Source: Pseudoips prasinana (Eukaryota > Arthropoda > Insecta > Lepidoptera > Nolidae). From it: a stretch of 64,000 nucleotides of DNA. The translations under genes and the position numbers were made by a program. The notes under the pieces are model-generated. The model was not told where the DNA came from. It made no database searches and saw only the letters and a list, made by a program, of their open reading frames with translations. Position 1 is the first letter of the stretch; every line of letters begins with the position of its first letter. Shown piece by piece: positions 32,059-42,923 of the stretch. The DNA lies in NCBI GenBank assembly GCA_951640165.1, contig OX621240.1, positions 6,212,713-6,276,712 of the forward strand, given 5' to 3'.

Positions 32059-32176
32059 GATGCCGAAAGAAGAAATAATAAAATTCATATCATCATGCCA
32101 AGATAATGAAAGTGGAGGTGTATCGGCAAGCATTGGTCACGACCCACACATGCTGTATACTCTTAGTGCTGTTCAG
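32059..32176 (+). CDS. RabGGTB: RabGGTB exon 2
   Basis: Residues 65-104. The acceptor is TTTAAAG|G, completing Arg65. It encodes [14 protein letters not shown], then the invariant [14 protein letters not shown] block. Donor CAG|GTAAGC. Phase 0 at the 3' end. Confidence 0.95.
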
Positions 32177-33160
32177 GTAAGCCATGTTACCTGTTATCAA
32201 AAGCTGGCAAGTGAGTGGAAAAGTAATTGTAATGTATCATTTGACATGAGCTGGCATTTGCTTGCTGACTAGTATAGTGTTATCAAGTAATCAATAGCCG
32301 CGCAACGGTTATGACGTAGCTGCTATGTTATAATAATATTTTTACACTGTTGAATTAACTATATTTGAGAAGCTCTCAATCGTTTTAGCACGATAGAAAA
32401 ATAAACGTTTCTTATTGTTACTCAGCATACGTGCTAACACATTGAGTGCGATCTCGAACTGAACCCCCACCGATAACTTAGCGACCGCTTGGCGGCTACC
32501 AAACCGGTTTAAGCGGCAGAGAATTAATAATAAAATGAACTAAGGAGAGTTGAATATATATGCAACATTACACTGTGATTATTTATTTGATTAGTGGTTA
32601 TTATTTTATTAAATCTATAATAATTTTACATCTTAAAACTATTAATAATCGATATTAGACTTTCAAATGGTTGTCACTGATAAAAATATAAATAGGGTAG
32701 GAAAATTATTAAAGAGGCATTCTTTGTACGACGTAGATGAGGACGTTACTCTGTTCGATTAAATATTGTGTGTGGAAAATATCTCGGACTTTTAATGTGC
32801 AGAACCTACGAGTGCGTAATAATAGTTACTTATTTAGAACTCTTGTTCTGTGTGATCAGTGATCACTGGGATTGCTTCGCATTGGCATTCATCATGTGGG
32901 ATGCATTCCCTACAATATGCTTACAATGATGCTCCAATGTATACTGACTTAAATTTGGAATGTAGCACTTTAAACATTTGACAGACACTATAGTACACTT
33001 ACAAATACTGCCTTTTCTGTCTTAATTTTTTTTCTTGTCCACTAAATGGTTACCTGGACGAGAATGCTACAAAGTGATAAGACCACTTATTGTACCTGTA
33101 TTTGCTTATTTTTAAATCATGTATTGTGTTTTTGGTGCAATAAAATATACCTACTCTATT
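32177..33160. other. Intron 2 of RabGGTB, left part
   Basis: No coding sequence. 32300-32850 is AT-rich and may be an old repeat, but no ends or motifs were recognised. Confidence 0.4.
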
Positions 33161-33166
33161 TATTTA

Positions 33167-33350
33167 TACATACATAGACTCACGCCTGTCTCCCAGAGGG
33201 GTAGGCAGAGACAACGGACTTCCATTTGTCACGATCCTTGCACACCTCTTTCGCTTTCGCTTCGTCTTCCGGTTGTACCATTCACACAGGCCAGATATAC
33301 TTCTTTTGTCAGTCTTCTTTCATTCATCCTTTCGAAATGGCCAAACCATA
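33167..33350 (-). pseudogene. RTE-type element 3' fragment
   Basis: Shares TCCCAGAGGGGTAGGCAGAG and TCCATTTGTCACGATC with the 9522 copy. It continues with an internal deletion to the block encoding RMNERR. Non-functional, in RabGGTB intron 2. Confidence 0.7.
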
Positions 33351-33481
33351 TTTATTTATCATAACACACAAAGGGATTCATGAGAAAGAGATAACAGATA
33401 GACCAAAGTAAGGCATGCTTCCAGCAAATGTCTGCTATCTGAACCAAATATAATAATTCTCACATTGTTAACATTTTGTTG

Positions 33482-33740
33482 GCGTGGTTAGTAGATACGC
33501 TGCCTTTCACGCTGGAGGTCGTGGGTTCGATTCCCACCCGGGACAAATATTTGTGTGCATGAACATGTCTGTTTGTCCTGAGTCTGGGTGTAAATTATCT
33601 ATTTATATAGATTTTTTTTTTGTATCTACAACAAAAATATAGTATATGTAGTATATCAGTTATCTGGTTTCCATAGTACAAGCTCTGCTTAGTTTGATCA
33701 GATGACCGTGTGTGAATAATGTCCCAGGATATTATTATTA
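33482..33740 (+). repeat. tRNA-derived SINE, family 2, long copy
   Basis: A box GGCGTGGTTAGTAGA, B box GGGTTCGATTCCCACCC, body AAATATTTGTGTGCATGAAC, then GTTTCCATAGTACAAGCTCT and GTGTGTGAATAATGTCCCAG, ending in ATT units. This is the clearest uninterrupted copy of the family. Confidence 0.85.
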
Positions 33741-34339
33741 TCATTTATTCCAACATCTTTCTTATTAAATACATTTTTAAATATATAAAAAACAAAAATA
33801 TACATTTTAAAATATGAATGAAATTAAATTTTAAAATATAAAAAATAGGATTGGCAACCGGCAGCAAGAACAGGGTCTATGCTACCGAAGGTTACGGTTC
33901 TAGAGACAGGAACCTCCTGACAATGCGAGCCATGTCCAAAAGCACCATTAATGTTAAGAACTTCAAAATTTAAAACTGGTCATTTGCTATCATATAAATG
34001 TTTTTTATCAAGTATATAGTTTATCATAAATCTCCAACTCTTACATATCCTAGTGACAGGCTCTCTATTAATTGCCACTCTTTTAATTCTGGTAGCTAGC
34101 CACAACAGGCTAGACTGACACAAAATCCCAATTGAAATTGGAAAAACACATGAAGGAAGAATATTGTATAACAGTGTATAGAATATCAAGTCTCATTGTA
34201 AGTGAGAATTTATATCCTGGAAATTGTGGAGCTCAAAGAAACTATTCGCATCAGAATAGACTAGGTCAGTCTATAGATTTCTGAGTGTCTCCATACTTCG
34301 GACGGCACATTGGCTGTGAATCCCAGTTGTATTCATTAG

Positions 34340-34410
34340 ACATCAGTCAATAAACCAAGGCAGAGGCCTGCTGGGCGGCTTAAACAACTCTGACACCAGA
34401 GCAACCACTG
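34340..34410 (+). repeat. Fragment of a dispersed repeat shared with 52.1 kb
   Basis: GGCCTGCTGGGCGGCTTAAA and CAACTCTGACACCAGA match, in reverse, 52150-52200. Confidence 0.5.
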
Positions 34411-34482
34411 CCTATACAATAAAGTAAAATAAGCATAACAGAAAATAGATTTCATAATAGATTCTTTCAATGTTTATTTCAG

Positions 34483-34576
34483 GTATTAGCAATGTACGAC
34501 AGACTAGATGCTATTGATGTTGAAGGTGTTGTTAGATTCATAATGTCCTTGCAACAAGATGATGGCAGTTTCTTTG
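34483..34576 (+). CDS. RabGGTB: RabGGTB exon 3
   Basis: Residues 105-135 plus one base of Gly136. It encodes VLAMYDRLDAIDVEGVVRFI, then MSLQQDDGSFFG. Acceptor TTTCAG, donor G|GTAAGA. Alpha-alpha barrel repeat of the prenyltransferase beta fold. Confidence 0.95.
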
Positions 34577-34875
34577 GTAAGAGTTCATCTTCCATGGCTT
34601 TTAAAAATATATTAGTCGTAATTTTTTTTAAAGGTCCTTTTAAAAAGTCTGAACCTTAAGATATATACTACATAAAATATGTAGTAGATATATATATAAT
34701 ACATAAAATTTATGCATGCTTTGTATGAGTGTATATTGTATACAGAAAAAAATGTGAGCCGTCACGGGACTCCTGGCAGATGTGAAACATCGGCATTATT
34801 TTGTAAAAGTAATATGCAGAAAAGAACATATTGTGATAGGAACTAAATATGTCATAATGATAAAATAAAAAGTCG

Positions 34876-34975
34876 ATTGCGCATGGCGACGCGTCGCGAC
34901 ACCGTACACACTACTATCGTATAGCGTGGCGACGCGTCGCCACGGCATGCGACGCCACGCCAGAAATCTGTTTTA
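34876..34975. repeat. GC-rich palindromic cluster
   Basis: GGCGACGCGTCGC occurs twice (34884 and 34928 areas), each palindromic, separated by CACACTACTATCGTATAGC. It lies in an otherwise AT-rich intron. Possibly a small foldback element. Confidence 0.5.
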
Positions 34976-35245
34976 CGTGCGGCTATAGATGTATCACATC
35001 AAAAATATTGGTACCTACACCTCCTGGTGTTAATATACAAGTTTATTTATTTAATTAAGGTTTACCAGCACACACACACACTACATGCAAAGTGTTTGTG
35101 ACATCATCAACTGTGTAATTTTAAAAATTTCGCATTTATTTACTTTAATTCACACTATTTATTTTAAATCACTAGTGATCACAGTTCATGCGTTTGACTT
35201 CTCAGACAAATGTTGATATTGAGTCCAACCAGGTTGCTGTACTGG

Positions 35246-35279
35246 TTTATTTATTGGAGTTAAGACTCCAATAAATAAA
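35246..35279. repeat. Perfect 15-bp hairpin with TAAG loop
   Basis: TTTATTTATTGGAGT and ACTCCAATAAATAAA flank TAAG. It lies 180 bp before exon 4 of RabGGTB. Confidence 0.85.
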
Positions 35280-35459
35280 ATTGTTGAGGATATTGTAATA
35301 CACTAACCAATAATCTTCAGTACTTCTAGAGGCACGGAGGGTACTCTCTCTATGTAATTAACACAAGCAAAACCTTTGAAGAATTTTAAGAAATTGTTAT
35401 ATATTATATTTTGTATTTTTAAAGGGCAGACTATATTTTTCCAAATTGTCTATCCACAG

Positions 35460-35630
35460 GTGACAAATGGGGTGAGGTAGACACGAGGTTCTCATTTTGT
35501 GCTGTGATGTGCCTATCCCTGCTGCATCGCCTTGATGCCATCAATGTAAATAAGGCGGTGGAGTTTGTGCTCAGCTGTATGAACTTTGATGGAGGATTTG
35601 GTTCAAAACCTGGTTCTGAAAGTCACGCTG
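35460..35630 (+). CDS. RabGGTB: RabGGTB exon 4
   Basis: Residues 136-192 plus one base. It encodes [36 protein letters not shown] and [16 protein letters not shown], the most conserved part of the substrate-binding barrel. Acceptor CCACAG, donor G|GTCAGT. Confidence 0.96.
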
Positions 35631-35677
35631 GTCAGTATACTTATAATAATTAACATAATATTTTTTTTAACAATGCC

Positions 35678-35815
35678 CGCACTAGGGAATATAATCCCTG
35701 CGTCGCGGGGTACTTAACAAACATATAATAGACGGACACAAATTACATCCAGACTCGAACCCGCGACACGAAGCGGCGAGGCGACTTACTTATCCGCTGC
35801 GCCACACGTGCAGTT
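35678..35815 (-). repeat. tRNA-derived SINE, family 3
   Basis: In reverse it reads CTGCACGTGTGGCGCAGCGG (A box), then CTTCGTGTCGCGGGTTCGAG (B box), and ends near CCCTAGTGCGGGCATTG. A fuller copy is at 53363-53555. In RabGGTB intron 4. Confidence 0.8.
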
Positions 35816-35865
35816 ATATAACAAATATAAGTTTCATTTGATTAATCCATTACATATTGGACTGC

Positions 35866-35985
35866 ACATACGGCACAGTGGTTAAGGTATTAACTGGGTA
35901 CATTCTGGTTTCGTGATTGATCCCCACCCTAGACAAACATTTGTGTGACTCATTTATAGTTGTTCTGAATCTGTGTGTGATTTGG
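35866..35985 (+). repeat. tRNA-derived SINE, family 2, truncated
   Basis: A box ACGGCACAGTGGTTAAGG, B box TTTCGTGATTGATCCCCACC (partly decayed), then ACAAACATTTGTGTGACTCA. The 3' half is missing. Confidence 0.65.
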
Positions 35986-36308
35986 CCTGGTTTCATATTT
36001 TTAAAGCCCATCTCTATAATAATAGCTTCTCACCTAATTTCTCTAGTGTTTAATAGACTGAAAGTGTTGCAACACACATTTTCATTTCATGCCAGAATCA
36101 ATAATACTTATAAATTAAAAATGTAAACAATAGAAATGAATAAAAATTAAATATATAATAATAAAAACAATATATTAATAATATATTATTTTGGTAGCTT
36201 GTAATAAATAAAATCAGTATTGTTAAAAATACTTGAAGTTGCAACTTATTCCAATTTTTTTAAAAGCAGAAGATATATAATGGTAGGTAACTAATCTAAA
36301 CAGCTTCT

Positions 36309-36435
36309 AAGGCTGAACTTCCACCGAAGCGGAGATGACCGAAGAACTGTGAATATAAGTCATTATTTTCTGTTTGAATATATTGGCTGATTATGCATTT
36401 CTCCGTTATTCTGCTTCGGTGGAAACTATGCCTTC
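36309..36435. mobile_element. MITE with CCACCGAAGC terminal repeats
   Basis: The left end AAGGCTGAACTTCCACCGAA and the right end, in reverse, AAGGCATAGTTTCCACCGAA are inverted repeats of ~27 bp. It ends 36 bp before exon 5 of RabGGTB, so it supplies sequence next to the polypyrimidine tract and possibly the branch site. Confidence 0.7.
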
Positions 36436-36471
36436 AAAAAGGAAACATCCTAATTATTGAATCACTCCTAG

Positions 36472-36625
36472 GTCTTATCTACTGCTGTGTTGGCACTTTG
36501 TCAATATGCAAGAGAATGGACGCGCTCCGAGCAGATGAGCTTGCGTGGTGGCTGTGTGAGCGACAACTGCCCAGTGGCGGACTCAACGGCCGCCCAGAGA
36601 AACTACCCGACTTGTGTTACTCTTG
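36472..36625 (+). CDS. RabGGTB: RabGGTB exon 5
   Basis: Residues 193-243 plus two bases of Trp244. It encodes [35 protein letters not shown] and PDLCYSW, holding two of the three zinc ligands (Asp239 and Cys241). The acceptor is CCTAG, donor TG|GTAAGA. Confidence 0.96.
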
Positions 36626-37304
36626 GTAAGAAAAGGCGTGAGATTTTGTCTAATTTTAACATTATGCAGTGCTATTCTATAAAACTACCTGCCGTGTAGA
36701 AATACAGCCACGAATCATTGAACTGAGCGCGGTTCCAACACGGTAACAGAGTGCCCTGTCCCAAACCTGCATAACTAGGTACCTTGGCCTATCTGGCACT
36801 ATGAGATTTATAAGAAGTATAAGACTGATATAACAAATATCTACTTTAACCAATGGGATTATTTAAAATGGTTTGTTGATGGCCCGTGACCAGCCTAGAT
36901 ATATGTATTGCCTTTTTGGCTAAAGCTTTTAGATATTCTTTTTTATTGCCATGCCCTGCAAATGTAGTGTGACGCAGGTTTGTGTTGGTCAATAGGAATG
37001 TTCCGTTGTTATTCTCTCAGTATTTGACTGTTGACAGCTATAATTTTCTTGACATGCTTAGAATATAGCGTTATATAACATAACATAATTTAATACCATT
37101 AGTATAGAATTTTACTTACTGAAATAAAGATGATCATCTCATAAAAAAAAAATGCGCCATGGTCCCCATCTCATTTATTTTATTTTTAAAGACATAATAT
37201 GGGAAGAATTCCCCTGATATGTCTTTCGTAAAAATACTCTTATATCTTCTTATAAACTTTTTGAAAATCTATAAATATTATAAAGACTCCTGTTACTTTT
37301 CTAG

Positions 37305-37575
37305 GTGGGTAATGTCATCACTATCAATGCTGAACAGAATCCACTGGGTGGATAAAAAGAGTTTAGAACAGTTCATCCTCGCCTGCCAAGATGCTGAGAC
37401 TGGCGGCTTCAGTGACCGGCCTGGAGACATCACTGACCCCTTCCACACACTCTTCGGACTAACAGGACTCTCTCTACTAGGAAATACTAGCATTAAACCT
37501 GTAAACCCTACTTATTGTATGCCACAAGAAACAATAGATAGACTAAAATTAGAACCCCAGATATTGCATATTTAA
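37305..37575 (+). CDS. RabGGTB: RabGGTB exon 6 (last)
   Basis: Residues 244-333 with the stop TAA at 37573. It encodes WVMSSLSMLNRIHWVDKKSL, ACQDAETGGFSDRPGD and DPFHTLFGLTGLSLLG. His291 in DPFH is the third zinc ligand. The C-terminus is VNPTYCMPQE then a divergent tail. An AATAAA polyadenylation signal lies at 37627-37632, 52 bp after the stop. Confidence 0.97.
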
Positions 37576-37626
37576 TTCTAATGGATTTGTTTGTTTATTT
37601 AATATTATTTATATGTCAAGTTAAGT

Positions 37627-37632
37627 AATAAA
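37627..37632 (+). terminator. RabGGTB polyadenylation signal
   Basis: AATAAA 52 bp downstream of the RabGGTB stop codon, followed by a T-rich stretch at 37640-37660. Confidence 0.75.
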
Positions 37633-37791
37633 AGGTTTATTACATTTTTTTGTTTTCCTTTTGTGAGTCAAGAAAGGTTCAATGAATTCCGAATATCGCT
37701 GATCGCATATTGATAGGTACCAAAACTTCTATCGGACATAATAATATGGATTGTCTACAATGATAGAAAAAGTATTTTAATTTCAAGGAGT

Positions 37792-37823
37792 ATCACTACC
37801 ACGCCTATAGGCGTGGCAGTGAT
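37792..37823. repeat. 14-bp hairpin with TATA loop
   Basis: ATCACTACCACGCC and GGCGTGGCAGTGAT around TATA, with one mismatch. It lies between RabGGTB and the GMC gene, 160 bp past the polyadenylation signal. Confidence 0.82.
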
Positions 37824-38154
37824 CTATACAAATTCTAGGCCAAACAAACCACAGAAGTTTCCAGTGTCGCTGGTGCTCAATATTATTTGTCTCCTATTAT
37901 TTTAATAAAAGCTTGGCCTATTGTATGTATGGATACTACGTATTACTTTTCCTTGTCACCATGAATCGAAATTCCGTAATATTTTTCTGTAGCTCTTTAG
38001 AAAACAGTTTAGATATTTATAGTTAGACTTTGCAACACTGCTCCTGTCAGTCACAGAGCTATCACTGTCAAAAACGTAAATAAACATAACCTGAAAAAAA
38101 ATGTTCAATTATTTAATAGAAATATATTGGTTAATAATAAAAACTATGTAATAA

Positions 38155-38311
38155 ATGTATATAATCAAAATGTGGGGGCTATATGGATTCCAGTTTTACC
38201 TGTTTACCACATGTGTTCATATATTTACGCTGTTTACATACTTCGTTTACTACACCGATGTATTTACGAACTTTTTTCGGGAAATTCAACTTGAGTACGA
38301 CTACATTATAG
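38155..38311 (+). CDS. GMC oxidoreductase exon 1 (signal region)
   Basis: First exon of a glucose-methanol-choline family FAD flavoprotein, glucose-dehydrogenase-like. Such insect enzymes oxidise sugars, alcohols or ecdysteroids, often after secretion. Exon 1 encodes residues 1-52 plus one base: a strongly hydrophobic stretch at about residues 6-40 (a signal peptide or membrane anchor), then LEYDYII, the start of the FAD-binding beta strand that exon 2 completes as VGAGTAG. The start used is the ATG at 38155. A second ATG at 38170 would also give the hydrophobic leader. The donor is ATAG|GTAAAT. Three exons join in phase to 597 residues, close to the family's usual ~600-630. The precise substrate cannot be told. 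Confidence 0.88.
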
Positions 38312-39274
38312 GTAAATTTGATGTGAATATAACCAAATGATACATGGATGTCAATTATTTGATAGTTATATAAACGGACATGCTATAAAAAATAATGCGT
38401 AAAAGTTTTCATTTTTTTTTAATATTACTAAACCTTACGGATGGGCAAAGGTCACTTTCATTTAATAACCATTTTTAATGTTAAAAAGTCTCAACTACGT
38501 AAACTCTTAGGTTACTGAATAATTTATACTTAAGTAATAGTTTTAAATTATTAACAACCTCTAATACAATAAAGGGATTCAATTGAGGCATATTCTTCAC
38601 AGTATGCCTGCCCAATATTAATGCATTTTTTTTTAATTGGCGAATTTGAATAGTTCTGCATTATGTTTATGATAATGAATTCAGTCAATGAAATTTATAT
38701 TATATATTTATACTTAATATTTATACAAGATTAAGTATAAATGCACATATGCACTAATCTTACTTAAAATGTAGATCAAATTAAGTTCTATATCGTAAAT
38801 ATTGACTTAACTACAGATCAAAATTAAAATAAATGAATAAAACAATATTGCAATCAACATAATTCCATTTTAGCCTCTAAAAATGTTCAAGTGCATAGTG
38901 AATTTGAAACCTAAACTATGTAAGGGATCACAGCTTCATAACTGGTCAATTAATTATTTATCAGGTTGCTTGTTTTGATAACAATCCAGTTATTTAATGT
39001 AAATATATTAATCTCTTCAAAGTTATCTAGATTAAGTTAATTAAGCTTGACTCAAGCTTTTAAAAAGAAGACATTTCGGTTTAGTTTCAAGAGATTCCAG
39101 AGATAATATTACATATCAGAGTAACATAATACAAATTGTAGAGAAAAGCTTCCTTGAACTGTCAAGTCCTTGTTTTAAACATTTGACAGCAGTTGTATTA
39201 TGTCAAGGGCTACTGAGCACCTTGAATAACTCAAGAATAACCACTATTTACAACACAATACAAGAAGCAAAAAA

Positions 39275-39410
39275 TCCTACTAATACACTCACAATGCGAA
39301 AGTTTGTGAGTGTGTATGTTTGTTGGTATGGAGTTAGCTGACACCCTGGATTAACACATAGGCTATAATTTATAAAGTTTAATGCGGGTAAACCGCGGGG
39401 CACAGCTAGT
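39275..39410 (+). mobile_element. Short Lep1-like Helitron
   Basis: It starts TCCTACTAATACACTCACAA, carries TTAACACATAGGCTATAAT and ends AAACCGCGGGGCACAGCTAGT-like sequence. It lies in GMC intron 1, 54 bp before exon 2. Confidence 0.7.
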
Positions 39411-39464
39411 AACACCTATATCTGCTGAATTTAAAATTTTGATATCAATTATTCTTAATTGCAG

Positions 39465-39667
39465 TTGGTGCTGGAACAGCAGGCTCCCTTATCGCTCATA
39501 GACTAGCAACAGAGACAAACTATACTTTCATAGTAATAGAAGCAGGAGGTCAGGGTCATGTATTACTTGAGGCTCCAGTAATAGGACCCTTCTTGCATGG
39601 GTCTATTTTTGATTGGCAGTACAAAACTGTGCCGCAAGAACATGCTTGCTTTGCTATGAAGGATAGA
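39465..39667 (+). CDS. GMC oxidoreductase exon 2 (FAD-binding)
   Basis: Residues 53-120. It begins VGAGTAGSLIAHRLA, the GxGxxG dinucleotide-binding loop, followed by FIVIEAGG, where the Glu binds the FAD ribose. FDWQYKTVPQEHACFAMKDR is the conserved GMC block before the signature. Acceptor TTGCAG, donor AGA|GTAAGT. Confidence 0.93.
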
Positions 39668-41489
39668 GTAAGTAGACATATAAGAACCTCCAGTTCTATT
39701 TTTCATTAACATTATGGTGCTGACTTTGGTTGTCATTAATGATACAGTAGGAAATGATTTTTCAATCAAATAATATTTACTAAAATATAAACGAACATAA
39801 CATTTTCTTTCTTACTATTTAAAAAATCGCACTGATATTACTTAATTAAAAACTTTGGTTAAGAGCTAATTGCGACATGTCGTATTCTCTTTACCGTAAA
39901 AATTTACCACTTTGGCGGTAAATACATAACCGATCCTCAATTGTCGACACAGCGGCAATGTTATATCTTGTTCTATCTTGAATCTATCATATGGTCGAAC
40001 GCGTGTCATACCTGCAGTCACAAATACGCCGCAATGTCTAATAGTTTGCAGGATGTCTTGTACAAATTATCTATTATAATGATAAAAAAAGACTATATGG
40101 TGTTGTTTTTGGGTTGAATTCGTCAAAAACGCACACAGTCATAACTTTTTTTTACATTGCCAAGAAAATCTTAAAGGTAAACCAACCAGTACATAATTTG
40201 TTTATATTTTAATAGGTAGGTATTTCAGAGTAAAATATCTGGATTCACAATAAGTGGACAGGGGTAGAAAAGTGAACACGAGTGACCTGCCTACGCTAGC
40301 GTTAAAAAATCTAGTAGGTAGTTTCCTAGGCTATCTACTTAATTGTGTACTTAGCTACTTGCATAATAATATATTACTGAATTGACGTATTTCGTCTAAT
40401 TCAATACACACATTCTCATAATCATTATCATGGACCTATTAACAGATGGACGTTATGTCTATGGTTCAAAGTATCAGAACTCAAAGCGCACTAAAACGCC
40501 AAAAGATCGACAATCGCGCACTAGTCTGCTTATGTCGATTGTTTGATTAATACGTCCATTATGCCGTAACGTATTGTGAAAAGATGCAATAACTACTAAA
40601 TAAAGCGAAAGTAGACTATGTTAAACTATCCATATATTCCATAAGTACTATTATTGTGTCATTTGTAATGTATTGCTTAGCGATTGTAAATATAAGTGTT
40701 ACAGACATAAAACTAGAGACATACTCAAGTAGTTTGACGAAATTAAAATACTGTAGGCGGGCAGCTCTTTTTCTTTCTTTTTTTTTACGCGGTGGAAATG
40801 CTCTAGTCGCACGTGGTGTGGGGCTCGACCCACTAAAATCACCACGGTAGCCAGCCTCACAGTGCTTGCCCCGCTGGCTCTGGGTACTCCTGAACGATCT
40901 CGCCAGTACCTCCTCTGTACACTGAGCGTCCGCGAAACTCACCGGGGCCCCCCCGGTGAGTTTCGCTCCCCCCTCCCCAGTAAGGCGGGCAGCCCTATAG
41001 TGAGTTTACGTACCGCGCGGCAGTAGGTAATTATTACTAAAAGGGCCGAGTTACAATACTGTATATAACATTACCATGATATTACCGACCGCGGTTAAAT
41101 CCTTACGCCGTGACGACATATCCTTCGCGGCCCCTTCATACGAAAAGTCGATAATCCTTTGTAGGAAATGAGGGGGCCTACCGCTTAAGTCGTTGATCAT
41201 CGTGATTGGCGTTTAAAAAGATGAAGCAATGATTTAGTCATCTTTAACCTTCATAATTTTGAACGCCCCGATCAAGATCATTATCATGAGCCGTTTGCTA
41301 TATCTATTTAATAAGACGGTAAAAGTAGCAAATGTTTATTTATTTTCACTTAATTTTTTGACGGAAATCTCAAGTTAATGAAAATTACCGATTTCCTGAT
41401 CAGTCGTGCAAGTTAATTTAAGTTAAGAAATCTTGGAAGGCTCATATGAAATAAGAACTCTGTTAAGATCTAATGTCTGCTTTTTTCAG
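39668..41489. other. GMC intron 2
   Basis: 1.8-kb intron. Contains a GC-rich unclassified repeat around 40755-40990 and no exon-like sequence. Confidence 0.6.
40755..40990. repeat. GC-rich unclassified repeat with terminal hairpin
   Basis: GGTGTGGGGCTCGACCCACT, TAGCCAGCCTCACAGTGCTT and GGCTCTGGGTACTCCTGAAC contrast with the AT-rich intron. It ends in a 16-bp perfect stem (GCGAAACTCACCGGGG, loop CCC, CCCCGGTGAGTTTCGC) at 40932-40966. It looks like a retroelement 3' part but was not classified. Confidence 0.45.
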
Positions 41490-42923
41490 AAATGTAAACT
41501 GGCCCAGGGAAAGGTCATAGGCGGCTCTTCTAAAATCAATAACATGATCCACTTCAGAGGTAACATATCACATTATACTCAATGGTTCCACAGACAATAC
41601 AGTGAAGATTATCTTAACAAACAATTTCATTTCATAGAGAAAAACCTCCTACATCTAAATGATATTCAATATGAAAGTGAGTTCTCTGATGCTGTGCTGG
41701 ATGCTGCAAAAGAATTAGGCTATGAAAAGTTAGGCTCGGATTTTAATTTAGGATTTAAGAGAAATATAGTCAGTCAGAAACAGGGCAAAAGATGGTCCAC
41801 TTCTGATAACTTAGATATTACGAAACATGTGATTCATAACATTTTGGTAGAAAAAGTATTTTTTGAGGGGAACACTGCAAGAGGGGTGATATTTCGGCAA
41901 TCCAATAAAAGTAATAAAATATTTGCTAAGAAAGGTGTAATTTTGTCAGCTGGAGCACTCAATAGTCCAAAAATTTTACAACTCTCAGGTATTGGACCTC
42001 GAAGTGTACTAAAACCTTTGGGTATACAAGTTATAAAAGATCTACCAGTTGGTAGAAATTTGCAAGACCATATTGGTACAGGATTAGATTTTGTTTTGTT
42101 TAATCAATCAATTTCAGTCAACGCATTGGATATGATAAATCCATTTCATGTTTTGCAATACTTATTAAGTGGAACTGGGCCTTGGACGACACCCGGATGT
42201 GAGATTATAGGATTTTTATCAACAAAAAATATAACTGAACCAGATGTGCAGTTTATGGTATTGCCAGTAGGATTGTCTTCTGATAGAGGTAGTTTACTAA
42301 CCAAAAATGTAAATATAAATAATAAAGTATGGAGCAAATATTTTTCTAAATCATTTAATAGTTATGCAGCAACTATTTTACCTGTCATATTACATCCAAA
42401 GAGTAGGGGATTCGTGTATATTAATGATACCAATCCTGAAGCAGCCCCTTTGATCGATCCTAAGTATCTTTCAAATAAAGAAGATAGAGAAACTTTGATA
42501 AAGGGACTTAAACTTGTAATAAAATTTGTTAACACCAATGCTCTAAAGAAGATAGGGGGATTTATAAACCCAAATCATTTTCCCGGATGTGAGGAATTTG
42601 AAATATTCACAGATCCATACTTTGATTGTTATATCAAGCATTTAACATTAACTAGCTACCATCCTGTAGGAACTTGTTCTATGGGAATTTCTGAATCGAA
42701 TTCTGTTGTAGATACCTCCTTTAGAGTGCATGGGATAAATAAGTTGTATGTGGTAGATGCGTCAGTGTTGCCAAGTTTACCTAGTGGCAATATTAATGCG
42801 GCCGTAGCAATGATGGCCAGTGTGTTTTTTGATACAAGTATTATTTCTAATAGTGACATTCCTTTTTGTACCAAAAATGATTTTCTATACAAGAATATGT
42901 TTAAAATGTGTTACAAATGTTAA
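41490..42923 (+). CDS. GMC oxidoreductase exon 3 (catalytic domain)
   Basis: Residues 121-597, stop TAA at 42921. After the acceptor TTTTTTCAG it reads KLAQGKVIGGSSKINNMIHF (GMC signature 1), KKGVILSAGALNSPKILQLS then GIGP (signature 2), DLPVGRNLQDHIG, and the C-terminal catalytic block YHPVGTCSMG with His511. The second active-site position is Asn556 in SGNINAAVAMMA. The family has His or Asn there. A VVDTSFRVHGINKLYVVDAS block precedes it. Short Cys/Lys tail. The frame is clean. No paralogue is next to it, although insect GMC genes often cluster. Confidence 0.95.
   Translation, partial: KCKLAQGKVIGGSSKINNMIHFRGNISHYTQWFHRQYSEDYLNKQFHFIEKNLLHLNDIQYESEFSDAVLDAAKELGYEKLGSDFNLGFKRNIVSQKQGKRWSTSDNLDITKHVIHNILVEKVFFEGNTARGVIFRQSNKSNKIFAKKGVILSAGALNSPKILQLSGIGPRSVLKPLGIQVIKDLPVGRNLQDHIGTGLDFVLFNQSISVNALDMINPFHVLQYLLSGTGPWTTPGCEIIGFLSTKNITEPDVQFMVLPVGLSSDRGSLLTKNVNINNKVWSKYFSKSFNSYAATILPVILHPKSRGFVYINDTNPEAAPLIDPKYLSNKEDRETLIKGLKLVIKFVNTNALKKIGGFINPNHFPGCEEFEIFTDPYFDCYIKHLTLTSYHPVGTCSMGISESNSVVDTSFRVHGINKLYVVDASVLPSLPSGNINAAVAMMASVFFDTSIISNSDIPFCTKNDFLYKNMFKMCYKC

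Noticed and set aside
32177..32272. Extension of RabGGTB exon 2 past 32176
   Set aside because: The conserved protein ends at SAVQ before a canonical GTAAGC donor. The next family residues (VLAMYDRLD) are in the exon at 34483.
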